Shown: in pieces, positions 15,498 to 24,220 of the stretch
Layout of the letters: every line of letters begins with the position of its first letter
Position numbering within the stretch: position 1 is the first letter of the stretch
Source: an uncultured Tissierellia bacterium
GTDB lineage: Bacteria; Bacillota; Clostridia; Tissierellales; Peptoniphilaceae
Direction of reading: 5' to 3'
Assembly: GCA_937923265.1 (NCBI GenBank)
Contig: CALAJY010000032.1
Location: 1-64,000, forward strand
Length of the DNA stretch: 64,000 nucleotides
Position numbers and translations under genes: made by a program
Notes under the pieces: generated by a model
The model's database searches: none
What the model saw: the letters and a program-made list of their open reading frames with translations, nothing else
What the model was told of the DNA's origin: nothing

Positions 15498-17312
15498 TTA
15501 GCGCTTCACAAAGTATTCCTCGTACCATACCAAGAAGAAGTACAGGGTCATCAGCTTCTTATAGGCAGGCCGGGTGCCCTTCTTGTGAATCTCGATCAGT
15601 TTTTGGATCTCCTCCTGGTTGAAGAACTTTTTGGAGAGTTCTCCCGTCACCTTGTCAAAGACGATTTTGGCATTCTTTTCGTCCTGGAGCCAGATGCGGA
15701 CGGGCACCGGGAAGCCCTTCTTCTTCCGCTTTGCCCAGGCCTCGGGAAGGAACTTTTGGGCCGCAAAGCGGAAGGCAATCTTGTCCTTCTCCTCATCCAC
15801 CAAATAGCGCTCGGGGATGGTGCGCGCCACCTCATAGACCTCCTGGGTTGCGATGGGCGCAACCAGCTGGACCGAGTGGGCCATGGTCATGCGGTCCCCC
15901 TTGAGGTTGATGATGTTATTCATCCACAGGTGGAAGTCCAGGAACTGCTTCTTCCGCAGGTCGGTCATGCCCTTGCATCTCGCATAGACCGGTTCCGTGA
16001 TGTCCCGAACGGTCGGTCCCTTTTGAAATTCGGGTTTCAAGACGGCATTGGCTTCTTCCTCATGGAACTCATAGAGCTGGCCAATATAGCGTTCCTCCAC
16101 GGGAAGACCTGCCTTCATCAGGAAGTTCTTTCCCTTAAAGTCCCGGGTCTGCCGAGCTGCCCAGTGCCCAAAGGCCGAGCGAATTCCTTGCGGAATCCAC
16201 TGCACATTCTCCACGGCCTTTGGCGTCTTGTATTCGAAGTAACCCCCAAAGAACTCATCGGAGCCCTCGCCGCCCAGTGCCAATTTGATCTGCCCCTGGG
16301 CAAGTTCCGACAGAAAATAGATGGCAACCGCCGAGAAGTTCGCCAACGGCTCATCCAACATATACTCAATATTGCCAATCTCTCGGAACATGTCCTCCGC
16401 GGTGATGACCCGGTTGTAGTTGGTCGCCCCAATCTGCCCGGACAGGTCCTTGGCAATGTCAATCTCGGAGAATTCCCGGTCGGTATAGCCCACCGTGAAG
16501 GTCTTCTTCGGTTTCACGCTGCCCGCAAAGTAAGAGCTGTCCACGCCGCCGGAAAGGAAGACCCCACTTTCCGTGTCAAACTTATCCCAGCGTTTGATCG
16601 AGGCCTGAATCGCTTCATTGATGCGGTCCGCCTGTTCCTCCAGGCTTCCCTCTTTCTCTTCGAAGCTGAATTCCCAGTAACGCTTCTCCGAGATGGTCCC
16701 ATGATCATAGGAAATGATCATGCCTCCCTCGGACAGGTAAGCGCCTTTGAAGAAGCTCTCCTTCGTAGAGGTACCTTGGAAGACGAGATAGGGGCGGAGG
16801 GCATCGGGATTGAAGACCTTGTGAAAATCGGGATGGTCCAACAGGGCCTTGGCTTCCGAAACGAAAATTAGCCCTTGCTCCGTCGGATAATAATACAGGG
16901 GCTGCAGGCCCAAAATGTCGCGGATAAGATAGAGCCGTTCCGTCTTCCGATCAAACAGAACGATCAGATATGCTCCCCGCAGATCATTGGCAAGGTCCAT
17001 TCCCTTTTTCTCATACAGGCTTGCGATCCCTTGGGCGGGGCTGGGATCCGCGTCCTTGGAGAGCCCGGCCTTCTGAAAGACCTCGTCCTCATTGGAAAGA
17101 TATCCGACAATCATCACATCACAGTTTTCATCCTGATGGATCTCCCGATGATCATAGCGATACCCGAGATCGAGTCCCAAAAAGCCCAGATGCAGGTCGC
17201 CATCGTCCAAGGTCAAGGAATAATCAGGACCGCGGTGGCGGATGCGCTCCATCATTTTTGTTCGCTGCTCTTCGCTGTGCGAAGTTTTATAGTAACCGAT
17301 AAATCCGGCCAT
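15498..17312 (-). CDS. Asparagine synthetase-like protein with a dead glutaminase domain
   Basis: 604 residues with the two-domain AsnB layout. The N-terminal glutaminase domain begins MAGFIGYY: the nucleophile Cys that follows Met in all glutamine-dependent members is Ala. Aligned by eye with E. coli AsnB, the other glutamine-binding residues are also gone: R49 is Leu (LGFLGLDL), the NGE motif is VGY (VGYLSN) and D98 is Pro. The synthetase domain keeps the pyrophosphate loop SGGVDSS, LGGEGSDEFFGGY and KKKGFPVP; the usual SLExRxPFLD block reads SVQLVAPIAT. Likely an ammonia-dependent or repurposed amide/adenylating enzyme. It is monocistronic, between trpS and its own terminator. The ATG has GAGGGG upstream. 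Confidence 0.88.
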   Translation of the reverse strand: MAGFIGYYKTSHSEEQRTKMMERIRHRGPDYSLTLDDGDLHLGFLGLDLGYRYDHREIHQDENCDVMIVGYLSNEDEVFQKAGLSKDADPSPAQGIASLYEKKGMDLANDLRGAYLIVLFDRKTERLYLIRDILGLQPLYYYPTEQGLIFVSEAKALLDHPDFHKVFNPDALRPYLVFQGTSTKESFFKGAYLSEGGMIISYDHGTISEKRYWEFSFEEKEGSLEEQADRINEAIQASIKRWDKFDTESGVFLSGGVDSSYFAGSVKPKKTFTVGYTDREFSEIDIAKDLSGQIGATNYNRVITAEDMFREIGNIEYMLDEPLANFSAVAIYFLSELAQGQIKLALGGEGSDEFFGGYFEYKTPKAVENVQWIPQGIRSAFGHWAARQTRDFKGKNFLMKAGLPVEERYIGQLYEFHEEEANAVLKPEFQKGPTVRDITEPVYARCKGMTDLRKKQFLDFHLWMNNIINLKGDRMTMAHSVQLVAPIATQEVYEVARTIPERYLVDEEKDKIAFRFAAQKFLPEAWAKRKKKGFPVPVRIWLQDEKNAKIVFDKVTGELSKKFFNQEEIQKLIEIHKKGTRPAYKKLMTLYFFLVWYEEYFVKR

Positions 17313-17384
17313 AGTTTTTCCCCTCTTTCATAAAAATGAACTACAGGTACATAGTATAGCTTCTTCAAGAAAAACCGTAAATTA

Positions 17385-18404
17385 TTATTTTACGACAAAG
17401 CCAATCTTTCGATAGACCTTGTTGAGGGTTCGTTGGGCAACTTGACTCGCTTGTTGGGCTCCCTGCTCGATAATTTCTGAGAAATAGTCCTTATCGGCCA
17501 TGATGTCCAGATAGCGTTGCCGAATGGGCTCCATGGTCTCAATCATTTTTTCCGCAAGAAGGGTCTTAAAGTCCGCATAGGAAATATCCGCGTGCCGGGC
17601 AACCACCTGTTCGGGCTTCTCCCCGCTAAATACGGAGTACAGATTGATCAGGTTCATGAGGCCCGGCTGATCTTGCCGATAGCGGAAGTTCGCTTGGGAA
17701 TCCGTGACCGCGCGCGCAATCTTCCGCCGAATGGTTTCCGGATCATCCTTCATGAGAATAAAGGCGTTGACGTCCGGGTCCGACTTGCTCATCTTGGAGA
17801 GGGGGTCCTTCAGGGACATGATCTTGGCACCGTTTTTCGGATAGAGGCCTTCGGGCAGCGTGAAGGTTGGGGAGTAGCGGTTGTTGAAGCGGTCCGCAAT
17901 GTCCCGGGCAAACTCCAGGTGCTGCTTCTGGTCGATTCCCACCGGCACGTAATCCGCCTGGTAGAGGAGAATGTCTGCCGCCATGAGAACGGGATAGGTG
18001 AACAGGGCGGCATTGAGATTATCCACATGCTGCTTGGCTTTTGACTTAAATTGGGTCATCCGAGACAGCTGGCCCAGATAGGACATGGAGCTTAGCACCC
18101 AGCTCAGTTGAGAATGCTCGGCCACATGAGACTGGATGAAGAGGGTCACCTTTTGGGGGTCCACACCGGCCGCAATATAATAAGCCAGCACCTCTTTTGA
18201 TCGTCTCCGAAGGTCGGCCGGCTTCTGTTCTACCGTGATTGCATGTAAATCGGCCACCGCAAAAAAACAGCGGTATTGGTCCTGAAGCTCCACAAAGTTG
18301 CGGATGGCTCCGATATAATTTCCCAAGGTCAAGTCCCCGGAGGGCTGAATCAGGCTCAGGACGACCTTTTCTTTCTCTGTGTTCTTCGTTTCTGCTTTTT
18401 CCAT
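17385..18404 (-). CDS. trpS: Tryptophanyl-tRNA synthetase
   Basis: 339 residues, class Ic. The HIGH-equivalent is PSGDLTLGNYIGA (TLGN form, as in other Bacillota), with VADLHAITVEQ, the tryptophan-site region ADILLYQADYVPVGIDQKQH, and the KMSKS loop in DPLSKMSKSDPD. It charges tRNA-Trp. GGAAGGAG precedes ATG 18404. A short N-terminal extension (MEKAETKNTEKEK) precedes the catalytic core. No T-box is visible in the ~60-nt gap upstream, where the previous gene's terminator sits. Confidence 0.97.
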   Translation of the reverse strand: MEKAETKNTEKEKVVLSLIQPSGDLTLGNYIGAIRNFVELQDQYRCFFAVADLHAITVEQKPADLRRRSKEVLAYYIAAGVDPQKVTLFIQSHVAEHSQLSWVLSSMSYLGQLSRMTQFKSKAKQHVDNLNAALFTYPVLMAADILLYQADYVPVGIDQKQHLEFARDIADRFNNRYSPTFTLPEGLYPKNGAKIMSLKDPLSKMSKSDPDVNAFILMKDDPETIRRKIARAVTDSQANFRYRQDQPGLMNLINLYSVFSGEKPEQVVARHADISYADFKTLLAEKMIETMEPIRQRYLDIMADKDYFSEIIEQGAQQASQVAQRTLNKVYRKIGFVVK

Positions 18405-18459
18405 CGTGTTGACTCCTTCCTGAATCCGCAGATGATTGCTATGGGGAAAAGTATATCAC

Positions 18460-18489
18460 AAAAAAAGCCGCCCCGAATGGGCGGCTTTC
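18460..18489 (-). terminator. Terminator of the NlpC/P60 gene
   Basis: Stem GCCGCCC/GGGCGGC with a 5-nt loop, followed on the minus strand by seven T. Confidence 0.9.
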
Positions 18490-18504
18490 TTAGAACAATT
18501 TCAT

Positions 18505-20562
18505 CTAGTTTAAAATTCGACGTGCCCCCAGGAAACGGGCGGTGTAGTAACTGCCATAGATGCTGTCGATGCGAATTCCGGTGCGAGGCGAAGAGGCGTG
18601 AACCATCTTTCCCCCTCCGATATACATGGTTACGTGGCTTACTCCCCGTCCCATGGTGTTGTAGAAGAGCAAATCTCCCGGTCGAAGATTGTTCATGGAC
18701 ACGGAATATCCGCAGTTAATCAGGCTTCCCGTTTGGTGGGGAAGGCGAACACCGGCGCCATTGAGGTAGGCCCAGCAAACGAGACCCGAACAGTCAAAGG
18801 CGGTTGGTCCCATGGCTCCCCATACATAGGGATTGCCCACCTTGCTTAACGCCAAGGAGGTCACGGCATTGATGCCCTTGCTTCCGGTGGAAGGAGAGGG
18901 GGTTTCCGGCCGACTCGGTTGGGGCTGCGGTTTTGGCTGGGGCTGGGGAACCTTCTCTCCTACGATCGGAGCATAGATATATGCCTTCTGGCCCTGATAA
19001 GTAAACTCAATCCATCCGTTCACAAGAACGCCGGAAATCTGATAATTTACCGGAACACTGCCAATTTGGTCATAATTGATGCCCGGACCCTTGCGGATCT
19101 TGGCGGGTGTGGTCACATAGCCGCTCTTCTTCTCCTGCGGCTTTTGCACCTGCTCCTCAACGGTCTTTTCCGAATGACCCGCAACGGGAGATTTTCCCAA
19201 CAGTTCCGCTAACACGTAGGCGTCTTTCCCATTGTAGGAGAATTTCAACCAACCCTTTTCTAAGATACCGGACAACTTGGTATTCACGTCCAGGACGCCC
19301 AAAATTCCCGCTGTCTCGGAAGCTTCCTGTCGAACATTGCAACGAACAAGGCTGTATCCTTCAAAGCTGCCCGATTCCGCAACCTCAACCGGATCTGTCT
19401 TTACTTCCGTTTCCGAGAGGTAGTCGCCAAACACGTAACCGCTTCCATCGGTCAGTGTCAGCCAGTCTCCGGCGCCTTTCACCTCAACAACCGTTCCCTT
19501 ATCCAGGGTCTTGACAATGGTCGAGGTGGCGTTCTGTTCTTTTCGAACGTTCAAACGATATTTCACCCAGCGCTTCACCGGTGTGTTCGCCTTCTCTGCA
19601 GCTTTGCGGGCTTCTTCCGCCTTGCGCACTTCCTCTGCCTTTCGAGCTTCCTCGGCTTTGCGCTCGGCTTCCGCCTTTTCTTCCGCAATCCGCTTTTCTT
19701 CCGCGGCCTTGCGTTCCGCTTCCGCCTTCTCTTCGGCGGCCTTGCGCTCGGCCTCCACTTTTTCTTCGGATGCCTTCTTCTCCGAGGCGGCTTTTTCTTC
19801 CGAAGCACGACGAGCGGCCTCTTCGTTTACCGCAATCTGCTTTTCAATCTCTTTGTCACCGGCTTCTTTCACACATTCTGCGAGAACGTATCTCTTCTCA
19901 CCGGTGCCATCTAATGCAATCCAGGCTCCCTGTTTCTTTCCTTGGACAATTTCTCCACGGAAGAGGGCGGAAACCACTTCTCCGTCCTTGTCTGCGGTGC
20001 TTCGGACGTTGAGAATATCGACGGCGACAATGCCCTGAAATTTTTCCTCTTTGGTGGATTCTTCCGTCTCCGACGTTTCTTTACTCTCCGATGAGACTTC
20101 CGAAACCACGGACCGGCTCTCCGAGGAGCTCTCCTTGGAGGATTCTTCTTCTTTAGAAGAAACCTCAGAGGAGGACACTTCCTCTTTGACGGAAGAAAAA
20201 GACTCGCTCCGGGACGAGGAAACCTCGACCAGGGAAGCGGGCGTTTCCTTTACGGAAGAGGAAAGGTTGGAGGATACCTCTTCCTCCTTGGACTCTTTCG
20301 TTTCTTTTTCTTCGGTTTTGGAGGTCGTTAAAACATACTCCACCTTCTGCTCGGGATCATATACCTTTTGTTCTATGTATTCCTCAGAGGAGCTTTCTTC
20401 GGCGGCTGCATCTACACTTGCCGTTGAATTTTCATATTTTTTCACTAAGTCTTTTGTCATGTAATCGGCAGTCGAGGAATCAATATCGATCATTTGAATC
20501 GCAGCGACTGCGCCGGCAACCCCAACGACACCCACGAGTGCTCCTATTTTTTTCTTATCCAA
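18505..20562 (-). CDS. Cell-wall hydrolase: membrane anchor, four SH3b-like modules, NlpC/P60 domain
   Basis: 685 residues from a UUG start. In order: an N-terminal hydrophobic anchor (~5-23, GALVGVVGVAGAVAA); a Ser/Glu-rich low-complexity stretch (~49-173); SH3b 1 (~176-229); an E/A/K/R-rich helix with repeated AEERKAEEKAE-like units (~235-325); SH3b 2-4 (~332-383, 401-455, 480-535); a PQPKPQPQP linker; and NlpC/P60 (~564-685) with catalytic Cys591 (DCSG), His643 (SHVTMYIG) and His655 (MVHAS). It cleaves peptidoglycan stem peptides, probably while anchored at the outer membrane face. The open frame extends to 20643, but the promoter occupies that region; TTG at 20562 follows GGGGGT. The terminator is downstream. 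Confidence 0.9.
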   Translation of the reverse strand: MDKKKIGALVGVVGVAGAVAAIQMIDIDSSTADYMTKDLVKKYENSTASVDAAAEESSSEEYIEQKVYDPEQKVEYVLTTSKTEEKETKESKEEEVSSNLSSSVKETPASLVEVSSSRSESFSSVKEEVSSSEVSSKEEESSKESSSESRSVVSEVSSESKETSETEESTKEEKFQGIVAVDILNVRSTADKDGEVVSALFRGEIVQGKKQGAWIALDGTGEKRYVLAECVKEAGDKEIEKQIAVNEEAARRASEEKAASEKKASEEKVEAERKAAEEKAEAERKAAEEKRIAEEKAEAERKAEEARKAEEVRKAEEARKAAEKANTPVKRWVKYRLNVRKEQNATSTIVKTLDKGTVVEVKGAGDWLTLTDGSGYVFGDYLSETEVKTDPVEVAESGSFEGYSLVRCNVRQEASETAGILGVLDVNTKLSGILEKGWLKFSYNGKDAYVLAELLGKSPVAGHSEKTVEEQVQKPQEKKSGYVTTPAKIRKGPGINYDQIGSVPVNYQISGVLVNGWIEFTYQGQKAYIYAPIVGEKVPQPQPKPQPQPSRPETPSPSTGSKGINAVTSLALSKVGNPYVWGAMGPTAFDCSGLVCWAYLNGAGVRLPHQTGSLINCGYSVSMNNLRPGDLLFYNTMGRGVSHVTMYIGGGKMVHASSPRTGIRIDSIYGSYYTARFLGARRILN

Positions 20563-20610
20563 AATGCATACCCCCGTATCATCATGAAATTTTGTAACCT
20601 TTGTAACAGT

Positions 20611-20639
20611 ATGATAATCGTATTCATGGTGGATGTCAA
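20611..20639 (-). promoter_or_regulatory. Promoter of the NlpC/P60 gene
   Basis: Minus strand: perfect -35 TTGACA (20634-20639), a 17-base spacer and -10 TATCAT (20611-20616). It overlaps the apparent 5' end of the long open frame, which argues for the downstream UUG start. Confidence 0.8.
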
Positions 20640-20687
20640 GCAAAAGTTACAAAAAAATGACAGAATGTAACACCCCGGGTAACAAAG

Positions 20688-20709
20688 AAAAAGCCGCCAA
20701 TATGGCGGC
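20688..20709 (-). terminator. truA/ecf operon terminator
   Basis: Seven-bp stem GCCGCCA/TGGCGGC with a 3-nt loop. On the minus strand it is followed by TTTTTCTTTG. Confidence 0.85.
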
Positions 20710-20737
20710 TTCCGAAAAGAATGATGGACCTTGCTTT

Positions 20738-21493
20738 TTACGCGCGGAAGGGCATGGGATAGACCCAAGTCATCTCTTCCAAGGTTAATCCGCAGGCAGG
20801 CGCAGTGGGTGCAATCGGCTCACGTCCTCCCCGCTTCAGGGCCCGGATAATGTCGTCTTGGGAAAGCCTGCCTCTTCCGCAATCGATGAGGGCCCCCACC
20901 ATGATCCGAATCTGCTGATGGAGGAAGCTTTGCCCGCGAACCCATAGCCGTAGGCGGTCTCCCTCCCATCGCATCTGTAGATCATGGATTTCCCGAACGG
21001 CATTCCGCGAGGGATCCCAGCGGCTGAAGGCGGAAAAATCATGTTTTCCCAAGAAAAAAGGAAAACAGCGTTCCATGGCCGCTCGGTCGAGGGGATAGGT
21101 CGACCAGGCCCAGGTGCGCCGGTCTTGCGGAAAGCGACTTGGCCCATTGACGAGCTGGTAGCGATAGACCTTCTCCGTAACCGCAAAACGGGCATGAAAG
21201 TCGAGAGGAACTTCCCGGGAGGCATAGCAAAAGAGGTCCTCCGGCAGGTGTCTGCCGACGGCCTGGGCCATTCGATGGGGGGGAACCGTGCCCGTGTAAA
21301 GAAAATTCACCAGCTGCTCTTCCGCATGCACCCCCGCATCGGTCCGACCCGCCGTGATCAGGCGGGTCGGCCGGCGGGTCACCGTTTCCACCGCTTCCTG
21401 AAGAACGCCCGCCACCGTTCGCTGCTGCTCCTGCTGCTGAAAACCGGCAAAATCCGTTCCATCATATGCAATTTTCAAAAGAATATTCTTCAA
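20738..21493 (-). CDS. truA: tRNA pseudouridine synthase A
   Basis: 251 residues. The catalytic motif is TAGRTDAGVHAEEQLVNF with the essential Asp. Also MKNILLKIAYDGTDFAGFQQ at the start, SFLHQQIRIMVGALIDCGRG and the C-terminal APACGLTLEEMTW. It isomerises U38-U40 in the tRNA anticodon stem. It starts with UUG at 21493 (AAGGA upstream). It is last in the ecfA1-ecfA2-ecfT-truA unit, an order widely conserved in Bacillota. The rplM-rpsI pair that usually follows is not here. Confidence 0.96.
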   Translation of the reverse strand: MKNILLKIAYDGTDFAGFQQQEQQRTVAGVLQEAVETVTRRPTRLITAGRTDAGVHAEEQLVNFLYTGTVPPHRMAQAVGRHLPEDLFCYASREVPLDFHARFAVTEKVYRYQLVNGPSRFPQDRRTWAWSTYPLDRAAMERCFPFFLGKHDFSAFSRWDPSRNAVREIHDLQMRWEGDRLRLWVRGQSFLHQQIRIMVGALIDCGRGRLSQDDIIRALKRGGREPIAPTAPACGLTLEEMTWVYPMPFRA

Positions 21494-21520
21494 AGCGAGT
21501 CCTTCTGCGCGTGCGCCGTC

Positions 21521-22312
21521 CTATAAAAAATAACCAACCACCACAAAGAAGAGGGTCACGAGAATGAGACAGACGATGTCTCCGGTTGTCATCCGTAAGG
21601 GATTCAACCGGGTTCGCCCCGTCCCCCCTCGGTAACAGCGGGCTTCCATCGCCCGTCCCAGGTCATCCGCTCGATTGATCGCATTGAGGAAAAGGGGAAC
21701 CAGCAGGGGGATCATGGCCTTAGCCCGATGGAACATGTTCCCCGTGTCAAAGTCCGCTCCCCGAGCCTTCTGCGCGCGCATGATCTTGTCGGCTTCCTCA
21801 AACAGGGTGGGAATAAAGCGCAGGGCAATGGAAATCATCATCGCCAGCTCATGGGCGGGAAAGTGGATGACCGTGAGGGGACGAAGCAGGGCCTCGATGC
21901 CATCGGTCAGGGCAAGGGGACTCGTGGTCAGGGTGAGTAGGGTCGTGCCAAACACCAGCAGGGCAATCCGACAGGTCATGAAAACAGACCGGTAGATTCC
22001 TTCCTCCGTGATGTGAAAAATCCAAAAGGATGCGACCTCTTTCCCCGGCGTCAGGAAAAGATTCAGGGCCGTGGTGAATAGGAGGATCATGATCAGCGGG
22101 CGAAGGCCTTTCAAAATTCGCTTAACGGGGACTCCGGACAGGAGCACCACCCCGAAAATGGCGGCTGCGATGACCCCGAGGCCTAAGAAGCGGTCGATGA
22201 AAAAGATACCGATCATGAAGACCAGGGTGAGAACGATCTTCACCCGAGGATCCAGTCGATGAACCGGGGAATTTCCCGGAATATACTGTCCAATCGTTAC
22301 GCGATCATTCAT
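21521..22312 (-). CDS. ecfT: ECF transporter transmembrane (T) component
   Basis: 263 residues. MNDRVTIGQYIPGNSPVHRL is followed by D-PRVKIVLTLVFMIGIFFI, several transmembrane helices, and the cytoplasmic coupling motifs ARG (MRAQKARGADFDTG) and AMEARCYRGGTGRTRL, which contact the two ATPases. EcfT is the shared membrane scaffold of group II energy-coupling-factor vitamin and metal transporters. Its ATG overlaps ecfA2 by 8 nt. No substrate-binding S component is encoded in the window, so the module is presumably shared with S components elsewhere. Confidence 0.95.
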   Translation of the reverse strand: MNDRVTIGQYIPGNSPVHRLDPRVKIVLTLVFMIGIFFIDRFLGLGVIAAAIFGVVLLSGVPVKRILKGLRPLIMILLFTTALNLFLTPGKEVASFWIFHITEEGIYRSVFMTCRIALLVFGTTLLTLTTSPLALTDGIEALLRPLTVIHFPAHELAMMISIALRFIPTLFEEADKIMRAQKARGADFDTGNMFHRAKAMIPLLVPLFLNAINRADDLGRAMEARCYRGGTGRTRLNPLRMTTGDIVCLILVTLFFVVVGYFL

Positions 22313-23180
22313 GGTCAGCCTCCCTTGTCTCCTTATAATAAGAGGAAAGGATCCGAAAAGCCTCCTCCACCGTCAGGGCCTGCGGCGCAATCGCGGGATT
22401 CTTCTCATGGAGCAGACTCATGAGCTTCGTGATCTGCGGCACCGAAAGACCGCGACGTTCCAGGTCCTCCCGCTTCGAAAAGACCTCCTCCGGCTTCCCG
22501 TCCATGGCTATTTCCCCCCGGTCCACCACCAGGATCCGGTTGGCGTATTGGGCAATGTCCTCCATGGAGTGGGTGACCAAGACAATCGTGAGGGCAGGGT
22601 TTTGCTCATAAATCTGGCGGATTTCTCCCAAAATTTCTTCCCGCCCCCGGGGATCCAAGCCCGCCGTGGGCTCATCCAGCACCAAATAGGTGGGATGAAG
22701 TGCCAAAACGCCGGCGATGGCGACCCGTCTCTTCTGTCCCCCGGAAACTTCAAAGGGAGAAACCGCGTGAAGTTTCTCAAAGTCCAAGCCAACGGCTGCC
22801 ATGGCATCCCGCACTCTTTGATCGATCTCCTTTTCGTCGAGGCCCAGATTCTTCGGGCCAAAAGCGATATCCTTGTAAATCGTCTCCTCAAAAAGCTGGT
22901 CCTCGGGATATTGGAAGACCAAGCCCACCTCCTGGCGAAGCTTCTTGAGATTCGCTCCTTTCTGTGAGGTGGTGATGCCGTTGACGGTCACCCTTCCCTC
23001 CGCGGGCAGGTTTAATCCATTCATGTGCTGGACCAGGGTGGATTTCCCGCTTCCGGTGTGACCGATGAGTCCAACGAATTCATGGTCCCGGATCGTGAAG
23101 TTGATATTTTTTAACGCAGGGACCCGTGTTTTGGGATCTTTTCCATAATAAAAGGAAACCCCTTCAAAAATCATGGTCAT
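22305..23180 (-). CDS. ecfA2: ECF transporter ATPase A2
   Basis: 291 residues. Walker A GHTGSGKST, Q-loop VGLVFQYPEDQLFE, signature VSGGQKRRVAIAGVLA, Walker B YLVLDEPTAGLDP and H-loop VTHSMED. The QYPEDQLFEET sequence is characteristic of EcfA2. It pairs with EcfA1 and EcfT to drive substrate uptake by ATP hydrolysis. It starts four bases inside the end of ecfA1 (ATGA overlap) and ends inside ecfT, so the three are tightly coupled. Confidence 0.95.
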   Translation of the reverse strand: MTMIFEGVSFYYGKDPKTRVPALKNINFTIRDHEFVGLIGHTGSGKSTLVQHMNGLNLPAEGRVTVNGITTSQKGANLKKLRQEVGLVFQYPEDQLFEETIYKDIAFGPKNLGLDEKEIDQRVRDAMAAVGLDFEKLHAVSPFEVSGGQKRRVAIAGVLALHPTYLVLDEPTAGLDPRGREEILGEIRQIYEQNPALTIVLVTHSMEDIAQYANRILVVDRGEIAMDGKPEEVFSKREDLERRGLSVPQITKLMSLLHEKNPAIAPQALTVEEAFRILSSYYKETREADHE

Positions 23181-24001
23181 TGGAAGGCCTCCGTAAATTC
23201 TTCAATGGTGAGTGGGGCTTCCTGGGCAGGAAGTCCCGCCTGCTGAAGTCGCCAATTGAGTTCGGTCACCTGCGGCACATCCAGCTCCAGCTCCCGCATC
23301 CGCTCCACCTGGGAGAAGACCTCCCGTGGACTTCCCTGTAAGGCAATTTCTCCGTCATTCAACACGATCACGCGGTCGGCTCCCACGGCCTCTTCCATGT
23401 TGTGCGTAATGAGAAGAATGGCCTTGCCTTCCTCTTTATGAAGGTGATGAATGGTGGCCATGATCTCCTGTCTCCCCATCGGATCCAGCATGGCCGTGGG
23501 CTCATCCATGATCAGGCAATCGGGACTCATGGCTAAAACGCCGGCGATGGCCACGCGTTGCTTCTGGCCCCCGGAGAGTCGATGGGCCTCCCGGCGTCGG
23601 TATTCGTACATCTCCACGGACTTTAGGGCCCGGTCCACCCGGTTTCGAAGTTCCGGGTTGGGAATGCCCAGGTTTTCCGGTCCAAAGGCCACATCCTCCT
23701 CCACAATGGAGGCCACCGTTTGGTTATCCGGATTCTGAAAGACCATGCCGCAGTGGGCACGAATCTTCCACAAGGCCTGGGGATCCCGGGTATCCATTCC
23801 CAGGATTCGAATCCGCCCTTCTCCGGGCTCCATCTGTGCATTCAACAGCCGAGCCAGGGTGGACTTTCCGCTTCCATTGTGGCCTAAAATCGCCACAAAC
23901 TCCCCTTGGGCAATCTGTAAGGAGACCCCTTTCAGCACCTCCGGGGCCTCCTTATCCTCATAACTGGGGTAGGAAAAATGCACGTTTTCTACCGCAATCA
24001 T
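23177..24001 (-). CDS. ecfA1: ECF transporter ATPase A1
   Basis: 274 residues from ATG 24001 (MIAVENVHFSYPSYEDKEAP). An in-frame GTG at 24031 would add ten residues. The ATG is preferred because EcfA1 proteins normally begin at this point and GAAGAG lies six bases upstream, though GGGGG before the GTG keeps it possible. Walker A GHNGSGKST, Q-loop MVFQNPDNQTVASIVEEDVA, signature LSGGQKQRVAIAGVLA, Walker B CLIMDEPTAMLDP. It is first in the ecfA1-ecfA2-ecfT-truA operon. Confidence 0.95.
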   Translation of the reverse strand: MIAVENVHFSYPSYEDKEAPEVLKGVSLQIAQGEFVAILGHNGSGKSTLARLLNAQMEPGEGRIRILGMDTRDPQALWKIRAHCGMVFQNPDNQTVASIVEEDVAFGPENLGIPNPELRNRVDRALKSVEMYEYRRREAHRLSGGQKQRVAIAGVLAMSPDCLIMDEPTAMLDPMGRQEIMATIHHLHKEEGKAILLITHNMEEAVGADRVIVLNDGEIALQGSPREVFSQVERMRELELDVPQVTELNWRLQQAGLPAQEAPLTIEEFTEAFQ

Positions 24002-24071
24002 GGTTTTCTCTTCTCTCGATTCCTTCTCCACAGTGTTCCCCCGTTTTCTAAATATCGTCTATTTCAGTACA

Positions 24072-24099
24072 ATTCTAGTGCAATAAACGGTGTCGACAA
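24072..24099 (-). promoter_or_regulatory. Possible ecfA1 promoter
   Basis: Minus strand: -35 TTGTCG (24094-24099), a 16-base spacer and -10 TAGAAT (24072-24077). Both boxes are imperfect. Confidence 0.45.
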
Positions 24100-24220
24100 T
24101 TACTTGAAAATTCTACCACAAAGTGGCCCGGATACCTATGATTCTCTTTTCCTAAGCCAAATTCCGATGGATTTGCGGTTCCATGATACAATAATTCGAT
24201 CAATGACTTAGGAGGAAACA

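Noticed and set aside
17290..17312. Alternative start restoring the Cys nucleophile of the AsnB-like protein
   Set aside because: Bases after the only sensible ATG read GCC (Ala), no in-frame MCG exists nearby, and the other glutaminase residues are also gone.
18405..18470. T-box leader upstream of trpS
   Set aside because: The gap is about 60-70 nt and occupied by the neighbour's terminator and the ribosome-binding site.
19575..19810. CRISPR-like or satellite repeat
   Set aside because: The repetition is coding (AEERKAEE-type heptads), irregular and in frame with the NlpC/P60 protein.
20051..20464. Plus-strand Ser/Glu-rich frame of 137 codons
   Set aside because: Antisense of the low-complexity Ser/Glu stretch of the NlpC/P60 protein; TCC/GGA-type repeats read similarly on both strands.
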